A program made the position numbers and the translations under genes. From Niastella populi (lineage in GTDB: Bacteria > Bacteroidota > Bacteroidia > Chitinophagales > Chitinophagaceae): a DNA stretch of 64,000 nt. Position 1 is the first letter of the stretch. The number at the start of each line of letters is the position of its first letter. The DNA lies in assembly GCF_002078015.1 (NCBI RefSeq), contig NZ_LWBP01000196.1:26577-90576 (forward strand), read 5' to 3'. The notes beneath the pieces are model-generated. The model searched no databases. It had not been told where the DNA came from and was given only the letters and a program-made list of their open reading frames with translations. Positions 30,893 through 40,690 of the stretch are shown piece after piece.

Positions 30893-33748
30893 CTACAATT
30901 TTATCACTGTCTTTTTTCCCTTATACAACACTTCTTTTTCACTTCTTAAATCAAAATCAAGGGGCTGCGCCTCTTTTGGTGTAATGACATTGATACGAAA
31001 CGTTCTTTTTTGCAGCATCCCATGGAACGATCCCCTGCAATCGCCAATGGTTACCGTTTTTGCCGCTTCATTATACTCTATATGTATAGTGGAAAATGCG
31101 CCTTTTTCGTAATCATAGTTCGTCCCTTCATCTTCATACAGATTGAACGAGGCATTTGCGCCTGTGTATACGTTCAGGGTGATGGTATCGGCCGGTTTTT
31201 CGGAAGTGTATTGTAACGCCGGTCCGAAAGGAACGATGGAGCCTGCTTTTACAAATACGGGCATACGTTCATAAGGCGTTCCGGCATTAATATGCTGCCC
31301 CCCCGCATACCATTTGCCTGAATAAAGATCATACCAGCCGGCACATTTTGGCAAATACAGCTCACGGCTGCGCTGCCTGTATTCATAAACAGGGTTTACC
31401 AGCAACGAAGAACCAAACATATATTGATCGCCGATATTTAAAACCGTTGTATCCTTTGCAAAATCCATTACCAGCCCGCGCATAATCGTATAATCTTCAT
31501 GGTACGCCTGTGCTGCCAGTGAATAGATGTAAGGCATTAAACGGTAACGAAGGTTGTCATAATAAAGGAAGCTGTTATAGGCAGGATGCGCATCAGGAGC
31601 GATGTTGAAGATCTCCCGGTAAGGAAACTGTCCATGCGAACGGAACAAAGGAACAAATGCACCAAACTGGTACCATCGCGTATTCAATTCCCGCCATTCT
31701 TCCAGATCGTCAGCCGCGGGGTTTTCAAATTTTTCAGGCACCACAAATCCGCCGATGTCCATTGTCCAGTATGGAAGCCCCGACATGGAAAAATTAAGCC
31801 CGGCGGTTATCTGGTTTTTCATATCGCGCCAGGTTGAACCGATATCGCCACTCCATATAGCTGCGGCGTAACGTTGGGAACCGGCAAAACCTGAACGTGT
31901 TAAAAGAAACACGCGTTTACCCGGATCTGTTAGCCGTTGTCCTTCATAAATACCTTTTGCATTTTGTAACGGATAGGCATTCAAATATTCGGCAGCGCTG
32001 CCCAATGCCGTTGGCGACATCTGTTGTTTTCTTTTTTCAGGACTTACATTGGAAAGAATATCGGGTTCGCTGGCATCCATCCACCAGGCATCGATACCCT
32101 TGCTATAGATCTTTTTGTTGATAAGGTCCCAGAAGCCTTTTCGTGCATGTTCATTGAAAGCATCGTAGAAAGTAGAAACATATCCTTTGCCTATCCAGTC
32201 TCTTTGGCGGTCGGCGATGTTCCTTTTGTAAAGCCAGCCCTTCTTTTCAAACTCATTATAGGCTGGTATGCCTTCGTAAAACTTGGGCCATACCGATATC
32301 ATTAGGTGCGTGCTGTACTTGTTGTGCAAAACATCGATCATACTGTCGGGAGAAGGAAAGCGGCTTTCATCAAACTCCTGGCTGCCCCAGGCTGCTTCTT
32401 TCCAGTAACTCCAGTCGAGCACTATATTGTCAATAGGAATTTTTCTTTTCCTGAATTCATCAACTGTCGCTACTATTTCAGCCTGCGTTTTATACCGCTC
32501 GCGGCTTTGCCAGAAACCCAGCGCCCATTTAGGAACGATCGGCGCTTTGCCGGTAAGCTTTCGATAACCGGCAATCACCTCATCCATGTTGCTGCCATGA
32601 ACAAAATAATAATCAACCAGCTGACCTGCATCGGAAGAAAAGCTGAAGCTGTTCTGTTCTTCCAAAGGCAATGGTTCCTGCCATTTCAGGGAAAGATAGG
32701 ATTCGCCGCCCTCGGGTGTCCATTCAATTTTCACCGGTATCTTTTCTCCTTTCTTAAAAGCGAAGGGAATTAATACCGGCGCGGGGTTCCAGGCCTTCCG
32801 CCAATGATCAACCACCAGTTTTCCGTTCAACCACATTTTCAACGAGCCGCCAAAGGTGAACCTGAATTGGTGAATCCCCGACAGATAACTGGCCATGCTG
32901 CCTTCCCAGGTCACTACGCCGCTTGCGGCGGTAAACGCTGCAGGCAGCAGCCGTTTTGAGTCGCCCTCGAACTCCATATTTATATTATCTTCCGCTCTTT
33001 CAGTAATTACCTCCTGCGGTTTTTGTTTGTTGTTGGCATACGAAGCCGTAAGCCAGCCGGCCTCCCCTGTTTTTGAGAACAATTGCATGGAGGTAAGTGG
33101 ATGCAGGGGTCTGATGTCCCCGGCTGTCGTGAGTGAATAGTTATCCCACAGGATCCCATAGTTTTTGCCAGAGATCAGGAAGGGGATCGCCACTTCCGTA
33201 TTGTTTTGAAAAAACTGCACCTGTTGTCCTTTATAATTATAAATACCATCCTGGTGCTGACCAAGGCCATACCATGCATCGCCGGGCGTGGTTTTAAAAG
33301 TTTGAATGAGTTTATAAGCGCGTTTCCCGTCAAATACCACCGGTTGAAAAGTTCTTCCCAACGGTCCTTTTTCGCTCAATATTATTTTGCCGTTGCGGTC
33401 AAGGAAAGAAACAGCCCCTGTTTTTGCATCAACAACGGCGGTAAGGGTGCTGGTTTTTAGACTAATGTTGTCTTTAGAAGGAATGATGGTCCAGGTAACC
33501 CCGGGACTTTTTTTGTAAACCGTAACGAGGCTTTCTCTGGCCGGCAATTCTTTTCCCGGCACTGCCATCACCCGTATAATATTGTCTGTAATAACTTCAA
33601 GCTTCACCGCCACCGGGGTGCCGGTAACAAGCGGATCGGTAAAAACGATCACTCCGTCGGGAGTTGTTTTATAGAAGGGAGATTCTGCCAGTAAGCTATT
33701 AATAAGCGAAGAACCGAGCATACAAAACAGTAGCAATCGTAATTTCAT
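30893..33748 (-). CDS. GH31-family alpha-xylosidase with PA14 insertion
   Basis: This is probably the enzyme that removes non-reducing-end alpha-xylose from xyloglucan oligosaccharides. ATG 33748 begins a signal peptide (LLLFCMLGSS). A PA14-like domain of about 140 residues is inserted in the N-terminal sandwich (ASYLSGIHQFRFTFGGSLKM through EWTPEGGESYLSLKW). Predicted catalytic residues are nucleophile Asp558 (WWMDASEPD) and acid/base Asp635 (WSGDIGSTW). A PA14 insertion in GH31 is the hallmark of characterized xyloglucan alpha-xylosidases such as CjXyl31A and BoGH31A, so I hold this function with fair confidence. The gene leads the SusC2 operon and has promoter module B 28 bp upstream. Confidence 0.95.
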   Translation of the reverse strand: MKLRLLLFCMLGSSLINSLLAESPFYKTTPDGVIVFTDPLVTGTPVAVKLEVITDNIIRVMAVPGKELPARESLVTVYKKSPGVTWTIIPSKDNISLKTSTLTAVVDAKTGAVSFLDRNGKIILSEKGPLGRTFQPVVFDGKRAYKLIQTFKTTPGDAWYGLGQHQDGIYNYKGQQVQFFQNNTEVAIPFLISGKNYGILWDNYSLTTAGDIRPLHPLTSMQLFSKTGEAGWLTASYANNKQKPQEVITERAEDNINMEFEGDSKRLLPAAFTAASGVVTWEGSMASYLSGIHQFRFTFGGSLKMWLNGKLVVDHWRKAWNPAPVLIPFAFKKGEKIPVKIEWTPEGGESYLSLKWQEPLPLEEQNSFSFSSDAGQLVDYYFVHGSNMDEVIAGYRKLTGKAPIVPKWALGFWQSRERYKTQAEIVATVDEFRKRKIPIDNIVLDWSYWKEAAWGSQEFDESRFPSPDSMIDVLHNKYSTHLMISVWPKFYEGIPAYNEFEKKGWLYKRNIADRQRDWIGKGYVSTFYDAFNEHARKGFWDLINKKIYSKGIDAWWMDASEPDILSNVSPEKRKQQMSPTALGSAAEYLNAYPLQNAKGIYEGQRLTDPGKRVFLLTRSGFAGSQRYAAAIWSGDIGSTWRDMKNQITAGLNFSMSGLPYWTMDIGGFVVPEKFENPAADDLEEWRELNTRWYQFGAFVPLFRSHGQFPYREIFNIAPDAHPAYNSFLYYDNLRYRLMPYIYSLAAQAYHEDYTIMRGLVMDFAKDTTVLNIGDQYMFGSSLLVNPVYEYRQRSRELYLPKCAGWYDLYSGKWYAGGQHINAGTPYERMPVFVKAGSIVPFGPALQYTSEKPADTITLNVYTGANASFNLYEDEGTNYDYEKGAFSTIHIEYNEAAKTVTIGDCRGSFHGMLQKRTFRINVITPKEAQPLDFDLRSEKEVLYKGKKTVIKL

Positions 33749-33775
33749 ATCAAGCAATTCAGAGATTATAATTGC

Positions 33776-33845
33776 TGTAAAACTATTGATATGGTGCTTT
33801 ACAAAGGGCCCTCATATGTTGCAAATGACGGCCTGAAATGTTTCA
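33776..33845 (-). promoter_or_regulatory. Promoter module B (GH31-SusC2 operon)
   Basis: TGTAAAACTA (33776-33785), ATGTTGCA (33816-33823) and ATGTTTCA (33838-33845) lie at the same 40-bp and 22-bp spacings as in the other modules. The minus-strand -7 box is TAGTTTTA, and transcription would begin near 33772, about 24 bases before the start codon. The sequence CCCTTTGTA just upstream on the transcribed strand is the best -33-like element of the five. Confidence 0.82.
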
Positions 33846-33851
33846 AAAATA

Positions 33852-33881
33852 CCGGGAATGCTTCGGAGGAAGGATTCCCGG
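33852..33881 (-). terminator. Hairpin after the SusC3-SusD3-SGBP operon (probable terminator or REP-like element)
   Basis: CCGGGAAT and ATTCCCGG flank an inner CTTC/GAAG stem with one mismatch and a GGAG loop, about 13 paired positions in all. No T tract follows on either strand. The outer arms share CCGGGAATGCTT with the hairpin at 50158-50184. It lies 7 bp from promoter module B, so it separates two transcription units. Confidence 0.5.
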
Positions 33882-34086
33882 CAACTGTTGAAAGATCTGT
33901 CAATTAATGATGAAGACTCGTTCACCGTTTCAAAATTCTCCGGAAAACACCGGGCAGATGTTGCCAGGCAGGCCGGATGCAGGTACATGGTGGTAACTTC
34001 AAGACTGAGCTACATTTAACCATGGCAGGCATCTTAATTTGCTTAATTGAAGTATGGGTTTTGCAATCAAAAATTGAATTGTTTAA

Positions 34087-35298
34087 TTATTTTATCTTCA
34101 CTACCCTTATATTATCAAATGCGGCATTGAACCCGGTGGCTGTTGGGGAAGGCGAATTATTGATAAGCCAGATATGAACACTTCCCGACCCGGAACTTCC
34201 TAACAGATCCCTTAACGAAGGGGCCATTATACCGGTTCCATTATTCGTAAGGAACATCGATAACGGAATGGAAAAAGTTTGCCATCCTGAACTGGAATAA
34301 TTGAAAGTATTTCCGTCTGCATCCTTCCAGGGCTCATAACGGCCAACATAAGCCGTATTATAATCTTTTACCACATAGATCGATCCGCCATTCCAGGGGG
34401 CAGGCACGTTCACTTCAAATTTCAGTGCATAGTCGCCAACAGGCACATCCAGACTGTCGACCGGTACCCATTGGGTACCATTGGTATTGATGCTGCGTCC
34501 TCCATTCCACCAGCTCCATTCGTTGGGACTTAACGGCGGGTCGGTCATGATGGCATAAGTACCCCTGTTACCCATAAAAAGCGGATCATTATTGCTGGTG
34601 GCGGTGGCTCCCCAGCTATAAGTGTTTACATCATCAAAATTGCACAGGGCGCCGGTGGTTACATCGTTCATATTAAATACGGTGGCGGCCGTTCCTGATT
34701 CGGTAGTGATCTCCAGCGGGGCGCTTTGAGTGAGCGAAGGAACAATAAACCCTACCGATGTACCGTCATCGGCTTCTTGCCAGTTGCTTACCGCCGAACC
34801 GGCGAATGTGATGCTTTTTATGAAAAAGAAATTCAGACCATATACGCGTACCGAATCACCGGCATTGGCGTTCTCGTTTGAGATTGCCGTAATGGTGGGC
34901 GGCGGCGCTACGATGTTAAATGTAAAAGTTGTTGTTCCATTGGGAGTAACATATCGTATAGTATTGAGTTGATCGGCAGCTATAGAAGGGAACGGGATCA
35001 CCGCAGGCACCTGTACAGCGGCGGTGGCTTCTGAAAACAGGGCGCTGTTAAATGAGGCCGGAACGCCATTGAAAAGTATTTGCGTGGCGCCATTTAAGTT
35101 GTGCCCCTCCAATACGATCCATTGCCCGGGCAGCAGGCTGTTGAGCACAGTGTCGACGGGCGCCAGTGCATAATTGCGCACACCTGTTATTACGGGGCCG
35201 TTGGAGGTTTCTTTTTTACATGCCGGAAGCGACGAAACGATCACTGCCAGGCACAACAATATGAAGCAGTGAGCAGATCTATATAATATCTTTTTCAT
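34087..35298 (-). CDS. IPT/TIG-domain surface glycan-binding lipoprotein (SGBP-B-like)
   Basis: This is a surface protein that should hold polysaccharide at the cell for the GH5 enzyme and SusC3. ATG 35298 gives a signal segment and a lipobox (SSLPAC, Cys27); the frame upstream of it lacks signal-peptide character. Two TIG/IPT-type beta sandwiches follow (LLPGQWIVLEGHNLNGATQI and ANAGDSVRVYGLNFF). The C-terminal ~190 residues form an aromatic-rich jelly-roll-like domain (WGATATSNNDPLFMGNRGTY, NEWSWWNGGRS, GYDALKFEV-type strand) that ends in FDNIRVVKIK. The plan matches BoSGBP-B, whose C-terminal domain binds xyloglucan. The gene is last in the SusC3-SusD3 unit, 82 bp after SusD3. Confidence 0.88.
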   Translation of the reverse strand: MKKILYRSAHCFILLCLAVIVSSLPACKKETSNGPVITGVRNYALAPVDTVLNSLLPGQWIVLEGHNLNGATQILFNGVPASFNSALFSEATAAVQVPAVIPFPSIAADQLNTIRYVTPNGTTTFTFNIVAPPPTITAISNENANAGDSVRVYGLNFFFIKSITFAGSAVSNWQEADDGTSVGFIVPSLTQSAPLEITTESGTAATVFNMNDVTTGALCNFDDVNTYSWGATATSNNDPLFMGNRGTYAIMTDPPLSPNEWSWWNGGRSINTNGTQWVPVDSLDVPVGDYALKFEVNVPAPWNGGSIYVVKDYNTAYVGRYEPWKDADGNTFNYSSSGWQTFSIPLSMFLTNNGTGIMAPSLRDLLGSSGSGSVHIWLINNSPSPTATGFNAAFDNIRVVKIK

Positions 35299-35380
35299 TA
35301 TTGTCTTTTTTGTTTGACAGGAAAACTGGCCAGGATGTGCCACACCGGTACTTAGCGAACAAGCGGTGTGGCACATCTGC

Positions 35381-36952
35381 TTAATAATACGCTACCGGCG
35401 GTTCCGCCAATTTTGGATTTGCCGTTAATTCGGTAGCAGGTAACGGCAGAGTGAATGTGTTTACGGTGGCAGGTGTTATAGCTACATTGTACGGAGTTGG
35501 TGTAGCGATGCCATTGCTGTAGGTAAACAATTGCCGTTTTTGATTATTAATGGTACTGATGGCTTTGGGGGCATTATAATAGGACAGCCGAACAAGATCG
35601 AACCAGAAATGGCTTTCATAAGCCAGCTCGATCCTTCTTTCCCTGAACAGCGTATCCCCGGTGATCAACGGTGCAGGATCTACGCCGGCCCTTGTTCTTA
35701 CCTTATTGAAGTACTTCAGCGCTTCTGCATCGGTAGTGGAAGCATTGTTGCCCAGGATAGCATCTGCATAAACAAGATACACATCGGCCAGCCGCAGGAT
35801 GGCATTATGTTCTATAGACGACCACAGGTCCATGGTAGGTGAATTGTTATCGGCAGCGGTGCCTACTATATGTTTTTTAAGGCTGCATCCTCCTGATTTG
35901 AACCCGCCGCCGGCAGCATTCAGTTCGGGATAAAAATCGCCGGTAAGCATAAACGAAGCTTTCCGCCTTATTGAATCCTGTGCGGTATACATGGTATACA
36001 GATCGTAAGTAGGTCCTATGGCGCCGCCCCAGCCACCGCCGCCTGTTACCAGGTCGCCGCTGGGCGCATACTGCGCCTGTAGCGCATTGCCGTATGCATA
36101 ACCCACTCCGGGCGCCCATTGCAACGCAAACAAAGATTCGGGGTTGTCGTTGTACTGTGTCCTGAACAAATTGTAATAACCGGGCAGCAGCGATAAGCCG
36201 CTTTTATTGCACACATTGCCGGCATACAGTTTAGCGCTGTCTAACAATGCCTGGTTGCGGGTCATGTTCTGGTCAAGACCGGCCCAGGTTAAATATACCT
36301 TACTCAGCATGCCCTGCGCCGACCATGTGGTTACCCTGCCGGGCGCATCTGAAGCCGGCAGATGCTGCGCTGCATACGTGAGATCGCCGGCAATGAACTT
36401 ATATACATCGGGCACGGTGTTACGGCGTACCAGCGGTGAATCTATCAACCTGGTATTATCCTCAATTAAAGGTACGGCGCCCCACAACTGTACCAGGTGA
36501 AAATAGGCTGTTGCGCGAATGAACCTTGCTTCGGCCAGTGCGGCATTCACATCTTTTGCCGGAATGGTGGCAGGCGATTTTGACCTGATGGAATTGATGG
36601 TAACGTTGCAATGCGCAACGATCTTGAAAAAGCCACGCCAGGTATTGGCAAGCTGACTGTTGTCGCCGGTAATGGAGAAAGTTGTGAACTGCACCAGATC
36701 GGCATTGTACGGTTGCAGCAGATTGCCGCTTAAGATATCGCCTATGCCCAAATACGGAAAATAGATCCAGTCGAACCAGATAGGGCCGCCATACAAGCCG
36801 GCTGTAGCCAGCCTCAGGTCTGCGGCGGTCTGATAAAAATTATCTGACGTAACCTGTGACAATGAAGGGCGATCGAGAAAATTTTTCCGGCAACTCACTG
36901 TAACCGCCAGTACTAACAGCAGTGGAATTAATATTTTATATGTTGATTTCAT
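35381..36952 (-). CDS. SusD3: SusD/RagB-family glycan-binding lipoprotein
   Basis: This 523-residue lipoprotein pairs with SusC3. It has a lipobox (AVTVSC, Cys21) and the family start RKNFLDRPSLSQVTSDNFY. Internal signatures include AEARFIRATAYFHLVQLWGAVPLI, GRVTTWSAQGMLSKVYLTWAGL and ERRIELAYESHFWFDLVRLSYY near the C-terminus. The gene begins 11 bp after the SusC3 stop and precedes the TIG-domain lipoprotein by 82 bp. This three-gene unit corresponds to the SusC-SusD-SGBP core of characterized xyloglucan loci. Confidence 0.96.
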   Translation of the reverse strand: MKSTYKILIPLLLVLAVTVSCRKNFLDRPSLSQVTSDNFYQTAADLRLATAGLYGGPIWFDWIYFPYLGIGDILSGNLLQPYNADLVQFTTFSITGDNSQLANTWRGFFKIVAHCNVTINSIRSKSPATIPAKDVNAALAEARFIRATAYFHLVQLWGAVPLIEDNTRLIDSPLVRRNTVPDVYKFIAGDLTYAAQHLPASDAPGRVTTWSAQGMLSKVYLTWAGLDQNMTRNQALLDSAKLYAGNVCNKSGLSLLPGYYNLFRTQYNDNPESLFALQWAPGVGYAYGNALQAQYAPSGDLVTGGGGWGGAIGPTYDLYTMYTAQDSIRRKASFMLTGDFYPELNAAGGGFKSGGCSLKKHIVGTAADNNSPTMDLWSSIEHNAILRLADVYLVYADAILGNNASTTDAEALKYFNKVRTRAGVDPAPLITGDTLFRERRIELAYESHFWFDLVRLSYYNAPKAISTINNQKRQLFTYSNGIATPTPYNVAITPATVNTFTLPLPATELTANPKLAEPPVAYY

Positions 36953-36963
36953 ATGGTTCTTAT

Positions 36964-39900
36964 TTACTTGGTTAACGCAAGGTTGGCTCCTATTGTAAAT
37001 ACACGCGGCTGTGGATAAAAACCATTATCTACACCGGCCAGCAGCGGGTTCCACGAACCGATCTCGGGGTCCATACCCCTATACCTTGAAATAATGAATG
37101 CATTGGTTACATTGAAATATACCCTTAAAGAATGCATATGCACTTTCGATAACAGTTTCTCTGGTAATGTGTAGCCCAGCGAGATGTTCTTACACCGGAG
37201 AAATGTACCATCCTCTATATACCTGTCGGATATACGCTCATTGTCATTTCCGCTGCTCTGGCTTATTCTTACAATATTTGTTGAAGGGTTGGATACATAT
37301 ACGTTGTTGACATCGGTAGCCGACCCGTTTTTATCGATCAGCTCGAGCCGCGCATAATCGAGCACCGATTTGAAGTAACCGAAGTTCTGATTGGGGTTAT
37401 CGCCGGTGATGCGCAATGTGTTCAATACTTTATTGCCGATATTGGCACTGAAGAAAACATTCAGGTCGAAGTTTTTATAAGAGAAAGTATTATTGAACCC
37501 GATCTGAAATTTAGGTATCGGAGAACCTAAATATGTTTGATCGCGCTGATCGATGAGCGTGTCGCCGTTCAGGTCGCGAAACTTTACATCACCAAGCCAA
37601 ACACCGCCGGTAGTGGGCGTAATGGGTATTTTAACACCGGTAGTTGGGTTCACCGGAATGGCGGGATGGGTTTTGAAATCCTCTGCGCCCGTGAAGAGGC
37701 CATCGGTCTGGTAGCCCCAGAACTCACCAATGGATCGGCCCACTACCGATTTGGCAGCGATGGTAGTACCATAGTAACCATACAATGCCGCACCCTCTGA
37801 ATTAAGCGCCAGGATCTTGTTGGTATTATGCGATACGGTCACATCCGTTTTCCAGGAAAAGTTTTTGTTCCTCACATTTACCGAACTGATCCGCAGATCG
37901 AAACCTTTGTTGCTGACAGCAGCTATGTTCTTGTAGGGCGCAGCCAGCGAACCTGGCGACCAGCTGGTAGAAGGGATGGTACCGGAATATAAAGGAAGGG
38001 GCAGGCTTAATAACAGTCCGTCTGTTTTACGGTCGTAATAATCAACTGAAAAACTGATGCGCCAGTTAAAAAATGCGCCATCCAGACCAACATTCGCGTA
38101 TTTTGTTTTCTCCCATTGAACTAACGGGTTGGGTAAATTTCCTGCCAGTTGCGATATACCCGATAAACCGGTGGAAATGGTATTCAATGAAGCTACATAG
38201 CTGTTGTCGGCAATGTTCTGGTTATTGGTAAGCCCATAACCAACCCGCAGCTTCAGCTCATTTACGGCGGTCACCTGTTTAAAGAAATCTTCATTGTTGA
38301 TCTTCCACGCCAGTGCGCCCGACCAGGTGGCTACCCAGCGGTTGCCGGGAGCAAATTTCGAAGAACCATCAAAGCGGATATTTCCCGTGAGCAGGTACCT
38401 GTCGTTGTAAGCAAAATTAAGCCGGCCGAAATACGACTCCTGGGCGTTTTGTCCTTTATCGCCCGTGTTGGTTGCCGTTGTGGCATCGCCGCTGTTAATG
38501 GCCTGCACATTGTTCGAAGGGAAATTCCTGCGGGTAGCGGAAACATTTTCGAAGGTACTTAGCTGCGCTTCATGCCCCAGCAGGGCATTCACATTATATT
38601 TATTGGCGAACAACCGGTTATAGGTTAGATAGTTCCTGAGCGTTGTATAATAGTTCTGCCCGTAGTTATATGTCGATGAATTCACTTTATTGGTAACATT
38701 GCCCATTGTGTAGGTGGGCGTAAAATGGTCCTGCGTACCAAAATCGAAACTGCCCGATACCTCATTCCTGAGCGTGAGGTCGCGGGTAAAGGCTATTTCC
38801 GCATAAGCGTTGCCAAAGATCTGGTTTCGCTTCTTCTGGTCTTTTATTATAAGCGCAATGGCATAAGGGTTCGTGGCATAGGCCCCATATATATTGGGAT
38901 CATTACCGCCCCAGCTTCCATCGGCGTTCTGCACATTTACATCGGGCGTTTGCATAAGCGCCGTTGAAATTACGTTCGAGTTGGTAGTATTCACTTTTTC
39001 CCCGATGCGCACCAACTGCAGGCTGATACCGGTTTTGAGCCAACTGGTAGTTTTGTTGTCGAGGTTCAGCCGTACCGATGCGCGGGTAAAGTTCGATCCC
39101 AGCGCAATGCCCTCCTGCTGAAAATAAGAACCGGAAAGCAGGTACTGCGTTCTGTTATCGCCACCGGCTACGGTAATACTGTGATTTTGCATAGGGGCGT
39201 TCCTGAATAACACCTTCTGCCAGTTGGTGCCTTCACCCAGGTATTGGGGATTAGTGAATTGCGGCCGGAGATCGTATCCTATAACAGCCGATTTTTCATT
39301 CATGAACTGTGCATATTCCCGCAGGTTCATGGTAGCATATTCTTTTGGCAACTGCTGTTTACCGGCGTACATATCATAAGTTATTTTCGGTGCACCGGCC
39401 TGCCCTCTTTTGGTGGTTATAATGATAACGCCATTGGTGGCCTGTGAGCCATAGATAGCGGTGGCCGATGCGTCTTTTAAAACATCGATCGATTCCACTT
39501 CAGAAGGATTGATTCCTGCCAGCGGGTTACTGCCGCTGCCGCCTATACCGGTTCCGCCAATAATAACGCCATCGATCACATAAAGAGGCGGGTTATTACC
39601 AAAGGACGACAAACCGCGGATCTGTATGGAAACAGCGCCGCCGGGCTGGCCGGAGATCTGTTGCACTACAGCGCCGGGCACCTTACCCTGTAAGGCCTGG
39701 TCGATCGTTACCGGCTGCACTTTCCTTATATCATCGCCGGAAACGGATGAAATGGCCCCGGTAATGTCTTTTCGTTTTGATTTACCATAACCAATTACCA
39801 CCACATCGTCGAGCTTTATGGAGTTCTGCTCCAGCTTTACTTCCACTTTAATGTTCTTACCTACCTTAATTTCTTTCTGCAGATAGCCGATCATGCTTAT

Positions 39901-40155
39901 TATCAACACATCGCCTTCTTTTGCTTCGATAGTAAAAGAACCATTGTGATCCGATGAAGTGTTGGTGCCCGTACCGGTAATAAAAATAGTAGCGTCCTGA
40001 ATGGGCCTGCTGTCGGCAGAAGCGAAAACTTTACCGGTTATCTTTTTCAAACCGTCTTTTTCCTGCGCCCGGCCGGGCGAAATGCCGAGGAACATACAGG
40101 GGATACTCCATAGCAGTACTTTTTTTTGTAAAATCGTTAGTAATCTCATAAGCAA
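36964..40155 (-). CDS. SusC3: SusC/RagA-family TonB-linked transporter
   Basis: This 1063-residue outer-membrane transporter has a signal peptide ending near SPGRAQ, a regulatory carboxypeptidase-like sandwich (ITGKVFASADSRPIQDATIF) and the motif VVIGYGKSKRK. The plug (IQIRGLSSFGNNPPLYVIDG, VLKDASATAIYGSQATNGVI) and a beta-barrel follow. A second ATG two codons in (40149) is equally plausible. The leader from module C to the start codon is about 235 bases, long for this window. The gene heads the unit SusC3-SusD3-TIG lipoprotein. Confidence 0.96.
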   Translation of the reverse strand: MLMRLLTILQKKVLLWSIPCMFLGISPGRAQEKDGLKKITGKVFASADSRPIQDATIFITGTGTNTSSDHNGSFTIEAKEGDVLIISMIGYLQKEIKVGKNIKVEVKLEQNSIKLDDVVVIGYGKSKRKDITGAISSVSGDDIRKVQPVTIDQALQGKVPGAVVQQISGQPGGAVSIQIRGLSSFGNNPPLYVIDGVIIGGTGIGGSGSNPLAGINPSEVESIDVLKDASATAIYGSQATNGVIIITTKRGQAGAPKITYDMYAGKQQLPKEYATMNLREYAQFMNEKSAVIGYDLRPQFTNPQYLGEGTNWQKVLFRNAPMQNHSITVAGGDNRTQYLLSGSYFQQEGIALGSNFTRASVRLNLDNKTTSWLKTGISLQLVRIGEKVNTTNSNVISTALMQTPDVNVQNADGSWGGNDPNIYGAYATNPYAIALIIKDQKKRNQIFGNAYAEIAFTRDLTLRNEVSGSFDFGTQDHFTPTYTMGNVTNKVNSSTYNYGQNYYTTLRNYLTYNRLFANKYNVNALLGHEAQLSTFENVSATRRNFPSNNVQAINSGDATTATNTGDKGQNAQESYFGRLNFAYNDRYLLTGNIRFDGSSKFAPGNRWVATWSGALAWKINNEDFFKQVTAVNELKLRVGYGLTNNQNIADNSYVASLNTISTGLSGISQLAGNLPNPLVQWEKTKYANVGLDGAFFNWRISFSVDYYDRKTDGLLLSLPLPLYSGTIPSTSWSPGSLAAPYKNIAAVSNKGFDLRISSVNVRNKNFSWKTDVTVSHNTNKILALNSEGAALYGYYGTTIAAKSVVGRSIGEFWGYQTDGLFTGAEDFKTHPAIPVNPTTGVKIPITPTTGGVWLGDVKFRDLNGDTLIDQRDQTYLGSPIPKFQIGFNNTFSYKNFDLNVFFSANIGNKVLNTLRITGDNPNQNFGYFKSVLDYARLELIDKNGSATDVNNVYVSNPSTNIVRISQSSGNDNERISDRYIEDGTFLRCKNISLGYTLPEKLLSKVHMHSLRVYFNVTNAFIISRYRGMDPEIGSWNPLLAGVDNGFYPQPRVFTIGANLALTK

Positions 40156-40396
40156 ACAATTACGTTAGCATTAAAAAATAAACTGTTGAATCTTGGTCTT
40201 TGAAATTTTCAGTAGGGACAGGATACTGCAACAAAAATCTTTTTGTGCGATTTAATAAGTTATAGTTTAAGTGAAACAGTTGTCAGGAATGGCATAAATA
40301 GCGCCCGGCAGGGCATTGAACAGCGAAGGGCATAGAACACCCCAAAATGGCATTGGCAGCAATTTCATATGAAGCAATTGAAGGTTAATTAATTGT

Positions 40397-40466
40397 TGTA
40401 AAATTATCATTATGGCCATTTATTCAGGGCCGTCAAATGTTGCAACTGATGGTACGAAATGTTACA
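40397..40466 (-). promoter_or_regulatory. Promoter module C (SusC3-SusD3-SGBP operon)
   Basis: TGTAAAATTA (40397-40406), ATGTTGCA (40437-40444) and ATGTTACA (40459-40466) keep the 40-bp and 22-bp spacings. The -7 box on the minus strand is TAATTTTA. Transcription would start near 40392, giving a leader of about 235 bases before SusC3. Confidence 0.82.
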
Positions 40467-40498
40467 AACGAATGGCTTTCACAGTTATTCCCACAAAC

Positions 40499-40530
40499 AA
40501 AAAAGCAACGGGCGTTCTACAGCCCGTTGC
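40499..40530 (-). terminator. Rho-independent terminator of the GH3-GH2 unit
   Basis: A perfect 9-bp stem (GCAACGGGC at 40505-40513, GCCCGTTGC at 40522-40530) with an 8-base loop is followed on the minus strand by six T residues. It lies 160 bp past the GH2 stop and 33 bp before the distal repeat of module C, insulating SusC3 from readthrough. Confidence 0.88.
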
Positions 40531-40690
40531 GTTCCGTTTTGAAAAGGACGGCCGGAGCCTGACAATTTTTGCTTACTGTGCAGGACCCGCCCATATTTTT
40601 GGGGTTTACAAATTTATTCTCAGCTCTTTAATGGATAGCTGCACAAAAAAGGCTTTATGGTATATAGATCCGGCAATGATTGCCAGGGTA

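Larger units (their letters stand above)
33749..34086. other. Intergenic region between the SusC3 operon and the GH31 operon
   Basis: This 338-bp gap holds promoter module B (33776-33845) and a strong hairpin (33852-33881). Beyond these, 33882-34086 shows no gene or repeat that I can support. Confidence 0.7.
40156..40690. other. Intergenic region between the GH3-GH2 unit and SusC3
   Basis: This 535-bp gap is the largest in the island. It contains the SusC3 leader (40156 to about 40390), promoter module C (40397-40466), the terminator of the preceding unit (40499-40530), and 160 bp (40531-40690) in which I see nothing. A 105-codon plus-strand open frame crosses the module and terminator and is not a credible gene. 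Confidence 0.7.

Noticed and set aside
33977..34177. 66-codon plus-strand open frame before GH31
   Set aside because: It overlaps the end of the TIG-domain lipoprotein gene and has no recognisable features.
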